From assembly GCF_004342425.1 (NCBI RefSeq), contig NZ_SLWQ01000002.1:310001-374000 (forward strand): 64,000 nucleotides of DNA, given 5' to 3'. This stretch comes from Dokdonella fugitiva. GTDB taxonomy: Bacteria > Pseudomonadota > Gammaproteobacteria > Xanthomonadales > Rhodanobacteraceae. Below, piece after piece: positions 37,094-46,790 of the stretch. The position numbers and the translations under genes were made by a program. Below the pieces are notes generated by a model. That model had not been told where the DNA came from. It saw only the letters and a program-made list of their open reading frames with translations, and did not search any database. Every line of letters starts with the position of its first letter. Within the stretch, counting starts at the first letter, position 1.

Positions 37094-40039
37094 TCAGCCG
37101 GCGCCGGCCACCGCCGCGGGCACCGCGTCGGCCCAGCGCTCGATCGGCGCCGGGCGGCCGAGCAGGAAGCCCTGGCCGAACTCGCAGCCCATGCGCAGCA
37201 ACGCATTGCGCTGCGCCGGCGTCTCGATGCCCTCGGCGATGACCTGGATGCCGAGCGCGCGCGCGAGCGCGAGGATCGCCGCGACGACGGTGGTCGTCGC
37301 CGGCGTGCCTTCGTCGAGCGCGTGCACGAACGAGCGGTCGATCTTCAGCATGCGCAGCGGCAGCGAGTGCAGGTAGCTCAGCGACGAATAGCCGGTGCCG
37401 AAATCGTCGAGCGCCGCGCCCACGGCGAGCCCGCGCAGCCGCTCCAGCGTGCCGCGCACGCGCTCCGGGTCGTCGAGCAGCGAGCCCTCGGTGACCTCGA
37501 TGATGAGGCGTGCGGGATCGAGGCCGGTGCGCTCGAGCAGGCGCACGAGGCGGCGATCGAAGTCGGCGTGCTGCAGGTGCAGGGCCGAGACGTTGATGGT
37601 GAGGAACGGCCGGGTCCCGTGCAGTTGCTGGATTGCGCTGCAGGCGGCCTCGAACACGCGCCAGTCGATCGCCTCGATGTGGCCGCCGTCCTGCGCGACG
37701 CGCAGGAACGTGGCCGGGCCGAGCACGCCGTCGCGCGGATGGTTCCAGCGCATGAGCGCCTCGTAGCCGACCACCTCGCCGTCGGCGAGGCGGCAGAACG
37801 GCTGGAAATACGGCTGGAATTCGCCGCGACGCAGCGCCTGGCGCAGTTCGCCCTCCATCGCGAGCACGTCGATCGCGGATTTCGCAAGCGTGTCGTCGAA
37901 CAGCATGTAGCGCTTGCGGCCGAGCTCCTTGGCGCGGTACAGCGCGATGTCGGCGTCGCGCAACAGTTCGTCGGCGACGATGTAGTTGCCGTCGCCGATC
38001 GCGATGCCGATGCTCACTGACGGGTCCAGTTCGCGCCCGGCGAGCTGCAGCGGCACCCCGAGCGTGTCGAGCACGCGCCGCGCGACGTCTTCGGCCGCGG
38101 CGCGGTCGCCGACGTCCTCGATGAGCACCGCGAACTCGTCGCCGGACAGGCGCGCGACCATGTCCGGCGCACGCACGCACTTGAGCAACCGGCCTGCGAC
38201 GGCCTTCAGCATCTCGTCGCCGGCCAGGTGGCCGAGGCTGTCGTTGACGACCTTGAATCGGTCGACGTCGAGGTACAGCAACGCACAGCGCCGGCCCGGC
38301 TCCTCGCGCAGGCGACCGAGGATGTGGTCGAGCCGCTCGCGCAGGAAGCCCCGGTTGGGCAGGCCGGTCAAGGCATCGTGCATGACCTGGTGCTTGAGCT
38401 GGTCCTGCGCGCGCTCGCGCTGCAGGATCTGTTCGCTCAGCTCGCGCGTACGCTCGGCGACGCGTTGCTCGAGCTCCGCGTTCGCGCGCTGCAGGGTCGC
38501 GGCCGAACGGCGGCGGTGGATGCTGTTGGCGATCTGCAGCGCGGCGAAGCTGAGCAGTTCCTGGTCGGCCGCGCCGTAGGACACCGACTCGGTGTAGCTC
38601 TGCACGACGACGACGCCGATCGGCTGGTCGTCGACGCGCAGCGGCACGCCGAGCCAGCAGAACGCGGGGCGGCCGATGCGCGCCGGGTCGACCTCGCCCC
38701 GGCGGCCGAGCTCGGCGATGCGCTCACTGTCGCCGAGCAGCGCCACGCCCGTGCGCAGCACGTATTCGGTGAGGCCACGGCCGACCTCGCGCGACGCGGT
38801 GCGGCGCGCACCCGCATCGACGTAGTACGGGAACGACAGGATGCGGCGGTCGTCCGAGAGCAGCGCGATGAAGAAGTTCTCGGCATTGAGCAGCTCGCCG
38901 ACCACTGCATGCAGGCGTTCGTAGAACTCGTTCTCGTCGATGTCCGCGGTGGCAAGCTGCGCAATGTGGAACAGTGCCGCCTGCAGGCGCTCCGCGCGCT
39001 GTCGTTCGAGTACTTCGAGCTGCAGGCCGCGGTTCGCCTCGGCCAGCTCGAGCGTGCGCAGGCGCACCTCCTGCTCGAGGTCCTCCTGGTTGCGCTTGCG
39101 TTCGAGCGCGGTGAGGATGTGGCTGCCGACGAACTCGAGCAGGGCGCGATCCTCGGGCGTGAAGCGCAGGCCCTCCCGGTAACTCTGCACGACGAGCGCG
39201 CCACGCGCCTTGCCGTTGCGCAGCATCGGCACGCCGAGCCAGTCGTGGCTGTCGGGGCCGACCGGCTTCAGCGGCGCGGCGACCTGCTTGCGCAGCTCGT
39301 CCATCGTGCCCATCAGCGCCCTGCCCTCGATGATGAGGTGCCAGGTCAGCGTGCCGCGCAGGCTTTCCATCGGGATGTCGCGCGAGGTGTCGGGCACTTC
39401 CTTGTCCTCGACGTCGGCGAAGTAGAGGAAGCGCAAGCTGTCGCTCTCCGCGTCGTAGCGGACGATGAAGAAGTTCTCCGCGTACATCAGCGTGCTGACG
39501 ATGCGATGGATGCCGCGCAGCAGGTCCGGCATGTCGCGGTCGGAACCGGCGAGGTCGGAGATCGCGAACAGCGCGCGCTGCAGTGCCTCGGAGTGCTCGA
39601 GCTGCTTGTGTGATTCGTGCAGGTCCTGCAGCTGCAGGGCCCGGCGCAGGTGGATGCCGGCGAGGCGCATGCACGGCGCGAGTGCGTCGAGCACGGGCGC
39701 CGACACCTCGTTGGGGAACAGCAGCAACAGGGCGGCGCGATCGTCGTCGAGGCGCACGTCGACGCGGCGGCCATCGACGCGCAGCGGCTCCTCGCCGGCC
39801 ATCAGCGCGGCGACGCGCTGCATGTCGGCCCGGTCCGGGCGCCCGCCCCCCTCGATGCCGATCGCCTCCGCGACGTCCTCGAGCCACATGACGACGCGCG
39901 CGCTGCAGCCGAAGTGGCGCTGCACCATGTCCACGATCGCCCGCGCGGTTTCGCGCGGCGCGGTCAGCTCGACCAGTCGCAGTAGGCACTCCAGCTGCAC
40001 CGCGTCGCCCGACGGCAGGTTTGTGGAACAGTGGACCAT
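37094..40039 (-). CDS. GAF-GAF-GGDEF-EAL cyclic-di-GMP turnover protein
   Basis: A 981-residue cytoplasmic protein from the ATG at 40039; longer upstream frames are low-complexity shadow. An N-terminal ~140 residues is followed by two GAF-type sensor domains (about 165-310 and 365-510), each closed by a coiled coil. The GGDEF domain (about 552-715) has LSGDEF at 631-636 and the I-site RAPD at 623-626, so product-inhibited diguanylate cyclase activity is likely. The EAL domain (about 735-975) keeps [17 protein letters not shown] and VIAEGIET, so phosphodiesterase activity is likely too. The ligand for the GAFs is unknown. Confidence 0.93.
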   Translation of the reverse strand: MVHCSTNLPSGDAVQLECLLRLVELTAPRETARAIVDMVQRHFGCSARVVMWLEDVAEAIGIEGGGRPDRADMQRVAALMAGEEPLRVDGRRVDVRLDDDRAALLLLFPNEVSAPVLDALAPCMRLAGIHLRRALQLQDLHESHKQLEHSEALQRALFAISDLAGSDRDMPDLLRGIHRIVSTLMYAENFFIVRYDAESDSLRFLYFADVEDKEVPDTSRDIPMESLRGTLTWHLIIEGRALMGTMDELRKQVAAPLKPVGPDSHDWLGVPMLRNGKARGALVVQSYREGLRFTPEDRALLEFVGSHILTALERKRNQEDLEQEVRLRTLELAEANRGLQLEVLERQRAERLQAALFHIAQLATADIDENEFYERLHAVVGELLNAENFFIALLSDDRRILSFPYYVDAGARRTASREVGRGLTEYVLRTGVALLGDSERIAELGRRGEVDPARIGRPAFCWLGVPLRVDDQPIGVVVVQSYTESVSYGAADQELLSFAALQIANSIHRRRSAATLQRANAELEQRVAERTRELSEQILQRERAQDQLKHQVMHDALTGLPNRGFLRERLDHILGRLREEPGRRCALLYLDVDRFKVVNDSLGHLAGDEMLKAVAGRLLKCVRAPDMVARLSGDEFAVLIEDVGDRAAAEDVARRVLDTLGVPLQLAGRELDPSVSIGIAIGDGNYIVADELLRDADIALYRAKELGRKRYMLFDDTLAKSAIDVLAMEGELRQALRRGEFQPYFQPFCRLADGEVVGYEALMRWNHPRDGVLGPATFLRVAQDGGHIEAIDWRVFEAACSAIQQLHGTRPFLTINVSALHLQHADFDRRLVRLLERTGLDPARLIIEVTEGSLLDDPERVRGTLERLRGLAVGAALDDFGTGYSSLSYLHSLPLRMLKIDRSFVHALDEGTPATTTVVAAILALARALGIQVIAEGIETPAQRNALLRMGCEFGQGFLLGRPAPIERWADAVPAAVAGAG

Positions 40040-40199
40040 GGGACTCCGCCCGTGCATGGCAGGCTGCGGCCGCGGCACCCCTTCGCCGCAGGACGCCACC
40101 AGTGCAGCGCGCGGCGCTGCAGGTGTCAATAGTGGACGCGCCGGGACGACCGCGATCACGGCCCGGCACCCGGTCGACCCCGGCCGGCTGCCCGGCGGA

Positions 40200-42269
40200 T
40201 CAGTACCGAGCGGACTCGAGTTCGCGCACGAGGCGCTCCGCGCCGTAGACCTTGCCGAGCGCTTCGAGGATCGCGCTGCTGTGCACGGACACGGTGCGGT
40301 TGAGCCGCTCGTCGTACCAGTAGTTGCCGCCGAGGGAATGGATGTTGCCGTCGAACACGAGGCCGACGATCTCGCCGCGGGCATTGACGAGCGGGCTGCC
40401 CGAGTTGCCGCCGATGATGTCGTTGGTCGTCACGAGGTTCATGCGCTTGCGCAGGTCGAGGCGGTCCTTCGCGGCGAGCCACGATGCCGGCAGCGCGAAC
40501 GGATAGGAACCGGTCGCATGGGCGAACGTGCCGGCGATGTCGGTGAACGGCGGCACCGCCGTGCCGTTCTCGTCCCAGCCGCGCACCTCACCGAACGAGA
40601 AGCGCTGGGTGAAGGTCGCGTCGGGATAAACGCTCGCGCCGTATTTCTCGAAACGCGCGCCGGCAATGAGTTCCGAATTCTTGTCGACGACCGCCTCGAC
40701 GTCGTTCTCGTAGCGCGCGCGGATCGCGCGCGCCTCGGGGTCGACGGTGCGCGCGAGCACGATGAACGGATCGTCCGACTTCGCCACGGCTTCGGCGCCG
40801 CCGTCCCAGAGCGCCTTGCGGACGGCCGGGTCGCCGAGCCGCGTGCCGGCGACGAGGCGACGGGCGACCGCGTCGGGCGCCTCGTTGCCGAGGATCTTGC
40901 GCACGAGGGCATCGTCCGTGCCGAGCGCCTCGCGCAGCTTGGCGAGCGACCAGCCGAGCGTCACCTGCTCGTAGTCAGGGTAGACCGGCGCACTCGACAG
41001 CAGGTGCTGCGTCACGCTGGGCAGCTTCGAGTCGGTGTACTCGCGCAGGCGCTCCGCGTTAGGCTTGCCGCGCTCGAGCGTGCCACGCACCAGCGTACGC
41101 GCGTGCGCGTAGTATTCGGAGAAGAAGCCGCGGCGCGCTTCGAGGTACTTGTAGCGCGTTGCGATCGAGCGATACGCATCCATCGCCCCGGCGATCGCCT
41201 CCCACGCGCCGCCGTACTTCGCCTTCCGCGCGGGGTCGGCGTCGACGAACGCGCGCAGCTCGGCTTCCTGCTTGCGCTTGAGCGCGAAGACGGCCGGATC
41301 CTGCAGCGCGAGCAGGCGCCCGCGCAGTGCCTTGAACGCGTTCTCCACGCTGAACAGGTCGTGCTGGCCGATACGCCAGTGTTCGGGCGATTCGCTGCGG
41401 AACTGCGTGATCAGGCCGCGTTGCTCGGCGAGCAGGAACAGGCGCGGCACGAGGTCGAGGTCGCGCGCCGATTCGAGCTCGGCGATCGTGAGCTGGCGAT
41501 CGGTGCCGCCGGGATTGCCGATCGTGACGACCATCTCGCCTTCGGCGGCGCCGTCCTTCGAGAACGGGAAATAGTCGGCGACCACGGCCGGCTTGTCGTT
41601 TTCCCACGCGCGCAGCATGCCCACGTCGAGGTCGTAACGCGGGAAGTTGAAGTTGTCCGGATCACCGCCGAAGAACGCCATCTCGAACTCGGGCGCGAAC
41701 ACGAGGCGCACGTCCTGGTAGCGGTGGTACTTGTAGAGGGCGTAGACGCCGCCGTGGTAGAGGTCGACCACGTCGCAGCGCGTGCCGGCGCTGTCCTGGG
41801 CGACGCATTCCTTCTCGATCTCGGACTTGATCGCCTTGTCGGCCTTGCTGAACGCCTGTCCGCTCCTGCCGGCGGTCGCCTTCTTCACGCGCGCGGTCAC
41901 GTCGGTGATCGTGTCGAGTCGGTTGAGCTCGATCTCGGGGCACTTGATCTCGTCCTTTTCCTCCCTGGCGAGGAAGCCGGACTTGATGAAGTCCCGGTCG
42001 GCGGTCGACAACTGCTGCACGCACGAATTGACGCAGTGGTGGTTGGTCAGCACGAGGCCTTTGGGCGAGACGAACGAGCCCGAACAGCCGCCGGCGAGGC
42101 GCAGCGCCGCGTGCTGCGCATGCGCGGTCCATTCGGCGGTCGGCGTGAAGCCGTACTTCGCCTGCAGTTGCGCCGTCGGCAGGTTGTCCGGCGTCCACAT
42201 GCCTTCGCCGGCGAGCGCGGCCGAACCGGTCGCGAACGCGAGGAAGATGCCGACTGCGAGCTTGTACAT
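40200..42269 (-). CDS. S46 family dipeptidyl-peptidase (DPP7/DPP11 type), exported
   Basis: A 689-residue protein with a signal peptide (about 1-20, LAVGIFLAFATGSAALA). The chymotrypsin-like triad is present: NHHCV (76-80) for His, the FNFPRYDLDVG segment for Asp and Ser623 in GGNSGSP. FDGN follows the Ser by about 17 residues; a Gly at this place is the DPP7-like choice (hydrophobic P1), whereas DPP11 has Arg for acidic P1. The ATG at 42269 follows AAGGAG by seven bases. The enzyme removes N-terminal dipeptides in the periplasm, suiting a peptide-feeding bacterium. It appears monocistronic. Confidence 0.93.
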   Translation of the reverse strand: MYKLAVGIFLAFATGSAALAGEGMWTPDNLPTAQLQAKYGFTPTAEWTAHAQHAALRLAGGCSGSFVSPKGLVLTNHHCVNSCVQQLSTADRDFIKSGFLAREEKDEIKCPEIELNRLDTITDVTARVKKATAGRSGQAFSKADKAIKSEIEKECVAQDSAGTRCDVVDLYHGGVYALYKYHRYQDVRLVFAPEFEMAFFGGDPDNFNFPRYDLDVGMLRAWENDKPAVVADYFPFSKDGAAEGEMVVTIGNPGGTDRQLTIAELESARDLDLVPRLFLLAEQRGLITQFRSESPEHWRIGQHDLFSVENAFKALRGRLLALQDPAVFALKRKQEAELRAFVDADPARKAKYGGAWEAIAGAMDAYRSIATRYKYLEARRGFFSEYYAHARTLVRGTLERGKPNAERLREYTDSKLPSVTQHLLSSAPVYPDYEQVTLGWSLAKLREALGTDDALVRKILGNEAPDAVARRLVAGTRLGDPAVRKALWDGGAEAVAKSDDPFIVLARTVDPEARAIRARYENDVEAVVDKNSELIAGARFEKYGASVYPDATFTQRFSFGEVRGWDENGTAVPPFTDIAGTFAHATGSYPFALPASWLAAKDRLDLRKRMNLVTTNDIIGGNSGSPLVNARGEIVGLVFDGNIHSLGGNYWYDERLNRTVSVHSSAILEALGKVYGAERLVRELESARY

Positions 42270-42427
42270 GACCACTCCTTCGGTTCGAGCCCGCGCCGGA
42301 AGGCGCGCGCTGAGGGCACGTCACGGTCGCTTCGTGGGGCAACCGGCCGTCGAAACGAACCGCCGGGCCGCGCCGCGACACGGCAGGAAAACACGGGCGC
42401 TGCCCGAGCGGGCGGCGCCCTCGTGGA

Positions 42428-43414
42428 TCAGCGCTGGGCGAACAGATGCTCGACGCCGGCGCGCTCCTCGCGCAGTTCCTTGTCGGTCGCGTCCATGCGC
42501 TCGCGCGAGAACGTGCCGATCTCGAGGCCCTGCACGATCGTGAACCTGCCGTCCTTGATCGTGACCGGGTAACCGTAGATCACGCCGGGCCGGATGCCGT
42601 AGGAACCGTCGGACGGGATGCCCATCGAGACCCAGTCGCCGTCCGCCGTGCCACGCGCCCAGTCGCGCATGTGGTCGATCGCCGCCGATGCGGCCGACGC
42701 CGCCGACGATGCGCCGCGCGCCTTGATGATCGCCGCGCCACGCTGCTGCACGGTCGGGATGAACGTGTCCTTGTACCAGGCGCCGTCGACCGCATCGATC
42801 GCCGGCCTGCCCTTGATCGTCGCGTGATGGATGTCCGGGTACTGCGTCGAGCTGTGGTTGCCCCAGATCGTCATGCGCTTGATGTCGGTCGTGTGCGCAC
42901 CGGTCTTCTCGGCGAGCTGCGACAGCGCACGGTTGTGGTCAAGGCGCACCATGGCGGTGAAGCAGTTCGGGTCGAGGTCCGGCGCGTTCTGCTGTGCGAT
43001 CAGCGCATTCGTGTTGGCCGGATTGCCGACCACCAGCACCTTGACGTCGCGCTTGGCGTGGTCGTTGAGCGCCTTGCCCTGCGGCGCGAAGATCGCACCG
43101 TTCGCCTCGAGCAGGTCCTTGCGCTCCATGCCCGGGCCGCGCGGGCGCGCGCCGACGAGCAGCGCGTAGTCGACGTCCTTGAACGCGACGTTGACGTCAT
43201 CGGTGGCGACCACGCCGGCGAGCGTCGGGAACGCGCAGTCGTTCAGTTCCATCACCACGCCCTGCAGCGCGGGCAGCGCCGGCGTGATCTCGAGCAGGTG
43301 CAGGATCACCGGCTGGTCAGGGCCGAGCATGTCGCCGGCGGCGATGCGGAACAGCAGGGCGTAGCCGATCTGGCCGGCGGCGCCGGTGACGGCAACACGG
43401 ACGGGGGTCTTCAT
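42428..43414 (-). CDS. mdh: Malate dehydrogenase
   Basis: A 328-residue NAD-dependent enzyme of the TCA cycle. The Rossmann loop [21 protein letters not shown] is at 6-26; [19 protein letters not shown] holds the substrate Arg residues; [15 protein letters not shown] and the catalytic His in [12 protein letters not shown] follow. It matches the bacterial cytosolic-type MDH group (328 residues, e.g. Xanthomonas) rather than E. coli Mdh. The gene is 60 bp downstream of the aminotransferase on the same strand, and both act on oxaloacetate/malate chemistry. Confidence 0.96.
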   Translation of the reverse strand: MKTPVRVAVTGAAGQIGYALLFRIAAGDMLGPDQPVILHLLEITPALPALQGVVMELNDCAFPTLAGVVATDDVNVAFKDVDYALLVGARPRGPGMERKDLLEANGAIFAPQGKALNDHAKRDVKVLVVGNPANTNALIAQQNAPDLDPNCFTAMVRLDHNRALSQLAEKTGAHTTDIKRMTIWGNHSSTQYPDIHHATIKGRPAIDAVDGAWYKDTFIPTVQQRGAAIIKARGASSAASAASAAIDHMRDWARGTADGDWVSMGIPSDGSYGIRPGVIYGYPVTIKDGRFTIVQGLEIGTFSRERMDATDKELREERAGVEHLFAQR

Positions 43415-43474
43415 GGGGTGCTCCAGTGAACGTTGAACGGGATCGGCGCGCGGCGCTCGCGGCGCCGCGTGCAC

Positions 43475-44671
43475 TCACTTCAGTTCGGCGAAGAACTCGC
43501 GGAACCGCTTCAGCCCTTCCGGCAGCTGCGCCGTCGGGCAGGTGTAGGAGATGCGCAGCGCGTTCGGCTCGCCGAACGCGGAGCCCGGTACGCAGGCGAC
43601 GCCCTTGACCTCGAGCAGCGCGTCGCAGAGGTCCACGTCGTTGGCGATCGTGCGCTCGCCGTGGCGCTTGCCGAACGCGCAGGAGATGTCGGGGAACACG
43701 TAGAACGCGCCCTGCGGACGCGGGCAGACCACGCCCGGGATCGCGTTCATGGCCGCGAGCACCTGGTCGCGCTTGGCCTGGAACTCGGCGCACTTCTGCG
43801 TCGGCACGTCCTGCGGACCGGCGAGCGCGGCGACCGCGGCCGCGGTGACGATCTCGGGCACGTTGGTGATGTGGTTGGAATTGAGCGTGACGAACGCCTG
43901 CGCGACCTTTTCCGGGGCGGCGATGAAGCCGACGCGCCAGCCCGGCATGCCGTACGTCTTGGAGATCGAGTCGACGTGGATCGTGCGCTCGCGCAGTTCC
44001 GGCCGCGCATTGACGAAGTTGTGGTAGCCGATGCCGTCGAACACCATGCGGTTGTAGATGTCGTCGCAGACGATCCACACGTCCGGATGCTTCACCAGCA
44101 CGTCGGCGAGCGCGGCGATCTCGTCCTTGGTGTAGACCATGCCGGTCGGGTTGTTCGGGTTGTTGAACAGGAACACCTTCACGCCCGGCAACGCGGCATC
44201 GAGCTGGGCCGGCGTCAGCTTGTAGTTCTGGCTGGCCGGGCACGGCATCAGGCGCATCTTCGCGTCGACGATCTCGGCGATGTCGACGTAGGTGGTCCAG
44301 TACGGCACCGCGAACGCGATCGTGTCGCCCGGATCGAGCAGGGCCTCGGCGAGGTTGTAGAGCACGTGCTTGGCCCCGATGCCGGCGGCGACGTTCTTGC
44401 GCGTGTAACCGCCGAGGCCGGTGCCCTCGAGGTGGTGCAGGAAGGCATCCAGCAGCGCATCGGCACCGCGGTTGGAACCGTACTGGCCGCTGTCCTTGGC
44501 GAGCGCGTCGCGGACCGCGGCATACACGTGCTCACCGGGCAGGAAGTTCGGCACGCCGATCGAGAAACTGACGATGTCGCGACCTTCGGCCTTGAGTTGC
44601 TTGGCCTTTTCGGCGACCGCCATGATGGCACTGGGCTTGGCGCGGCTCATGCGCGCAGCGAGAGTCGGCAT
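43475..44671 (-). CDS. Class I pyridoxal-phosphate aminotransferase (aspartate aminotransferase-like)
   Basis: A 398-residue fold-type I enzyme. It starts MPTLAARMSRAKPSAIMAVAEKAKQLKAEGRDIVSFSIGVPNF, as aspartate/prephenate aminotransferases of subgroup I-beta do. FNNPNNPTGMVYTKDE, CDDIYNRMVFDG and the cofactor lysine in DSISKTYGMPGWRVGF are intact, and RISYTCP holds the alpha-carboxylate Arg. The likely reaction is aspartate + 2-oxoglutarate to oxaloacetate + glutamate. It precedes mdh by 60 bp. Confidence 0.93.
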   Translation of the reverse strand: MPTLAARMSRAKPSAIMAVAEKAKQLKAEGRDIVSFSIGVPNFLPGEHVYAAVRDALAKDSGQYGSNRGADALLDAFLHHLEGTGLGGYTRKNVAAGIGAKHVLYNLAEALLDPGDTIAFAVPYWTTYVDIAEIVDAKMRLMPCPASQNYKLTPAQLDAALPGVKVFLFNNPNNPTGMVYTKDEIAALADVLVKHPDVWIVCDDIYNRMVFDGIGYHNFVNARPELRERTIHVDSISKTYGMPGWRVGFIAAPEKVAQAFVTLNSNHITNVPEIVTAAAVAALAGPQDVPTQKCAEFQAKRDQVLAAMNAIPGVVCPRPQGAFYVFPDISCAFGKRHGERTIANDVDLCDALLEVKGVACVPGSAFGEPNALRISYTCPTAQLPEGLKRFREFFAELK

Positions 44672-44721
44672 GCGATTCCTCGGCAGGAGACGGGGCTCGA
44701 AATGGAGCCGGACAGCCCAAA

Positions 44722-44727
44722 ATTCTA
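44722..44727 (-). promoter_or_regulatory. Extended -10 promoter candidate of the aminotransferase-mdh operon
   Basis: TGCTAGAAT on the minus strand is an extended -10 element 50 bp before the ATG. No good -35 is seen, as allowed for extended -10 promoters. Confidence 0.45.
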
Positions 44728-44851
44728 GCACAGCGTCGCGTCCGGCCCGGCCGGCGTGGCGATGCCCGTGCGGGCGACGCGTCGCAACAAGCCATGCCTC
44801 GGGCGCATGCGCTAGAGTGCCAGCGGCCTTTCGCCGCCAGGAGGAGTTGCC

Positions 44852-45118
44852 ATGCACTACCTGTGGATGTTCATCGTCGGCCTGCTCGTCGGCATCGTCG
44901 CGAAGTTCCTCATGCCCGGGAAGGATCCGGGCGGCTTCTTCGTCACCGGCCTGCTCGGCGTCGCCGGCATGTTCGTCGGCGGCTTCCTCGCCCAGACGCT
45001 CGGCTTCAAATCCGCGGTCAGCGGCACGATCGAACCGTCCGGCTTCATCGGCGGCGTGATCGGCGCGATCATCCTGTTGATCATCTACCGCCTGTTCCGT
45101 CGCAACCGCCCTGCCTGA
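44852..45118 (+). CDS. GlsB/YeaQ/YmgE family membrane protein
   Basis: An 88-residue protein with three hydrophobic helices: LWMFIVGLLVGIVAKFLMPG, GFFVTGLLGVAGMFVGGFLAQTLGF and GFIGGVIGAIILLIIYRLFRR. These are the Transgly_assoc (PF04226-type) repeats; members are small stress-induced inner-membrane proteins of unknown activity. GGAGG precedes the ATG. It is a single-gene transcript with a strong terminator downstream. Confidence 0.9.
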   Translation: MHYLWMFIVGLLVGIVAKFLMPGKDPGGFFVTGLLGVAGMFVGGFLAQTLGFKSAVSGTIEPSGFIGGVIGAIILLIIYRLFRRNRPA

Positions 45119-45175
45119 CGAACAGGGCAGGCAACGAGAGGGCCGCGCGAGGCCCTTCCAGCGAAGTGTCGAATC

Positions 45176-45205
45176 GCCATCAGCCTCCGCTGGTGGCATT
45201 TTTTT
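45176..45205 (+). terminator. Strong intrinsic terminator of the GlsB-like gene
   Basis: GCCATCAGC-CTCC-GCTGGTGGC forms a 9-bp stem (one wobble pair) followed by ATTTTTTT, starting 58 bp after the stop codon. An additional short hairpin (AGGGCC-GCGCGA-GGCCCT) precedes it. Confidence 0.88.
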
Positions 45206-45217
45206 CGTCGCGGAGCC

Positions 45218-45250
45218 CAAGCCGGCGTCACCGACGTGACGCGGGGCTTG
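45218..45250. repeat. REP-like inverted repeat
   Basis: CAAGCC-g-GCGTCAC / GTGACGC-gg-GGCTTG, a 13-bp interrupted stem, lies between the terminator above and the YjbR-like gene. It has no T-run, so it is more likely an interspersed palindrome or 3' stabiliser. Confidence 0.45.
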
Positions 45251-45285
45251 GCCGCCGGGCGTCCGGACCGAGACTTCGTCGGGCG

Positions 45286-45714
45286 CTAGCAGGCCATCGC
45301 GGCCAGTTTGCGCGGCGCAAGATGCAGGTAGCTCCGGCGCACGAGCTCGCTCACGTCTGCCCAGTCGATCGGATCATCGAGCTCCAGCCCCATGATGTCG
45401 GGAAACCACTTCGGCCGGAAGAACGGCGGCGCGTTGAAGCGTTCCGGCTGGAACGCCTTCTCCACCGTCCGGAACGTGATGAGGCAGGCCGGCCCCTGCA
45501 GACCGGAGGCTTCGGCGTAAGCGGGCGGCCATCCTTCATCCAGCATCAGGACATGCGCGAAGGTTTTCTGGCGCACGCGCCAGCGAACGCCGACCCACGC
45601 GTTCTCCTCGCAGCTTTCCGGAAGGCCAGCGCAGATCTTCCGGAGATTTGCCAGCACCGGCTGCGGCGGAAGGGCCGCTTGCCTGCCACCGTGGAATCGC
45701 TTCATGGCGCCCAT
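45286..45714 (-). CDS. MmcQ/YjbR-like protein
   Basis: A 142-residue protein (start at 45714; 45705 is an alternative). LANLRKICAGLPESCEENAWVGVRWRVRQKTFAHVL matches the start of the MmcQ/YjbR double-wing DNA-binding-like fold, and WADVSELVRRSYLHLAPRKLAA matches its C terminus. The family has a CyaY/YjbR-like shape, and its function is unknown. It is 7 bp from the upstream GNAT gene on the same strand, so the two are co-transcribed. Confidence 0.8.
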   Translation of the reverse strand: MGAMKRFHGGRQAALPPQPVLANLRKICAGLPESCEENAWVGVRWRVRQKTFAHVLMLDEGWPPAYAEASGLQGPACLITFRTVEKAFQPERFNAPPFFRPKWFPDIMGLELDDPIDWADVSELVRRSYLHLAPRKLAAMAC

Positions 45715-45721
45715 GCCCGTT

Positions 45722-46198
45722 TCACGTGGGCGGCTCGAGCGCACGACGCAGGATGACGACCGGAATCGCGCGGGCGTCGACCTCGAAGCCGACGATCTGG
45801 AAGCCGCTGCGCAGGTTGAGCACGATCATCGGATTGTTGGCGGCACGCGCACGGGTCTCGATGAACGGATAGCCGAGTTTCGCAACACGCTCGTGCTGCA
45901 GGCGCATCAACGCGGCGGCCACGCCCGTCCGGCGCGCTACCGGGCGTACGCCACCCAGCCAACTGTAGAAGAGATGGGCACCGCGGCGGTAGCCGAGCTT
46001 GAACCCGATCACCTCGTCCCGATGCGAGGCGAACAGCAATAGCGGGTCGGCCACGTTTTTCAGCCGGTCGAGGTAGGTCGGGTCGAACCCGGGAAAGATC
46101 TCGCTGCAAACGGGCAGCAACAACGCAGCGACTTCGCTCGGTTCAATATCGGGAAAACGATATTCCACGTCTTCGGGACGGATGGCGGGAGCATTCAT
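45722..46198 (-). CDS. GNAT family N-acetyltransferase
   Basis: A 158-residue protein from the ATG at 46198. The acetyl-CoA loop is VRPVARRTGVAAALMRLQHERV (R-x-x-G-x-A); GYPFIETRARAANNPMIVLNLRSGFQIVGFEV is the following core with the conserved Asn-containing helix. The substrate is unknown. It precedes the YjbR-like gene by 7 bp. Confidence 0.85.
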   Translation of the reverse strand: MNAPAIRPEDVEYRFPDIEPSEVAALLLPVCSEIFPGFDPTYLDRLKNVADPLLLFASHRDEVIGFKLGYRRGAHLFYSWLGGVRPVARRTGVAAALMRLQHERVAKLGYPFIETRARAANNPMIVLNLRSGFQIVGFEVDARAIPVVILRRALEPPT

Positions 46199-46274
46199 CG
46201 GATATCGACTGGTCCGTGGCGGTTCGAGCCTGCGCATCCAATCCGGAACACGGGGACATCGAAGGGGCCGGTGA

Positions 46275-46790
46275 TCAAGCCGGTGACATTCCGCGCGCCC
46301 CGCCCGAGGCGGTATCGACGCCGAGCGCGCGCTCGAACCGCCAGACGTCGAGCGGGAAAGGACCTTCGGCCGTGTCGGCAGGCACGCACTCCACGCCGGT
46401 CATCGTCCAACCGGCCTTGCGATAGAAGCGGGCCGCACGCTCGTTGCCGATCGCGCAGGCAAGCCAGGGCCGGGCGATTCCCCTGGCGAGGAAGCGTGCC
46501 TCGGCATCGGCCATCAAGGCCTGCGCCACGCCTTGGCCACGAGCCTCGGCGGCAACGTAGATCTGGTAAAGCTCGTCACCCTTGATCCAGTGGAAGCCGA
46601 GCGGCGCGCCGGGTTCGCCGACGGTCCTCACCGACTCCATCGCGGGGCGCAGGCGTTCCACGAAGCTCTCCGCGGTCCTGAGCCGTGCCAGTGCCACGGG
46701 CAGGATGTCCGCATGCGCATCGGTCCACCCGTGGTGCCACAGGCGAGCGAGCGGGAGCAGGTCCTCACCCAGCGCGTCACGTACTTCCAT
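46275..46790 (-). CDS. GNAT family N-acetyltransferase
   Basis: A 171-residue protein from the ATG at 46790, in a frame whose upstream extension crosses repeats and is not coding. The cofactor loop is YVAAEARGQGVAQALMADAEARF (RGQGVA), and IGNERAARFYRKAGWTMTGV is the typical Asn-x-x-Ala-x-x-Phe-Tyr end of motif B. The substrate is unknown. It ends 76 bp before the other GNAT gene, and both lie downstream of a repeat-rich gap. Confidence 0.86.
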   Translation of the reverse strand: MEVRDALGEDLLPLARLWHHGWTDAHADILPVALARLRTAESFVERLRPAMESVRTVGEPGAPLGFHWIKGDELYQIYVAAEARGQGVAQALMADAEARFLARGIARPWLACAIGNERAARFYRKAGWTMTGVECVPADTAEGPFPLDVWRFERALGVDTASGGARGMSPA

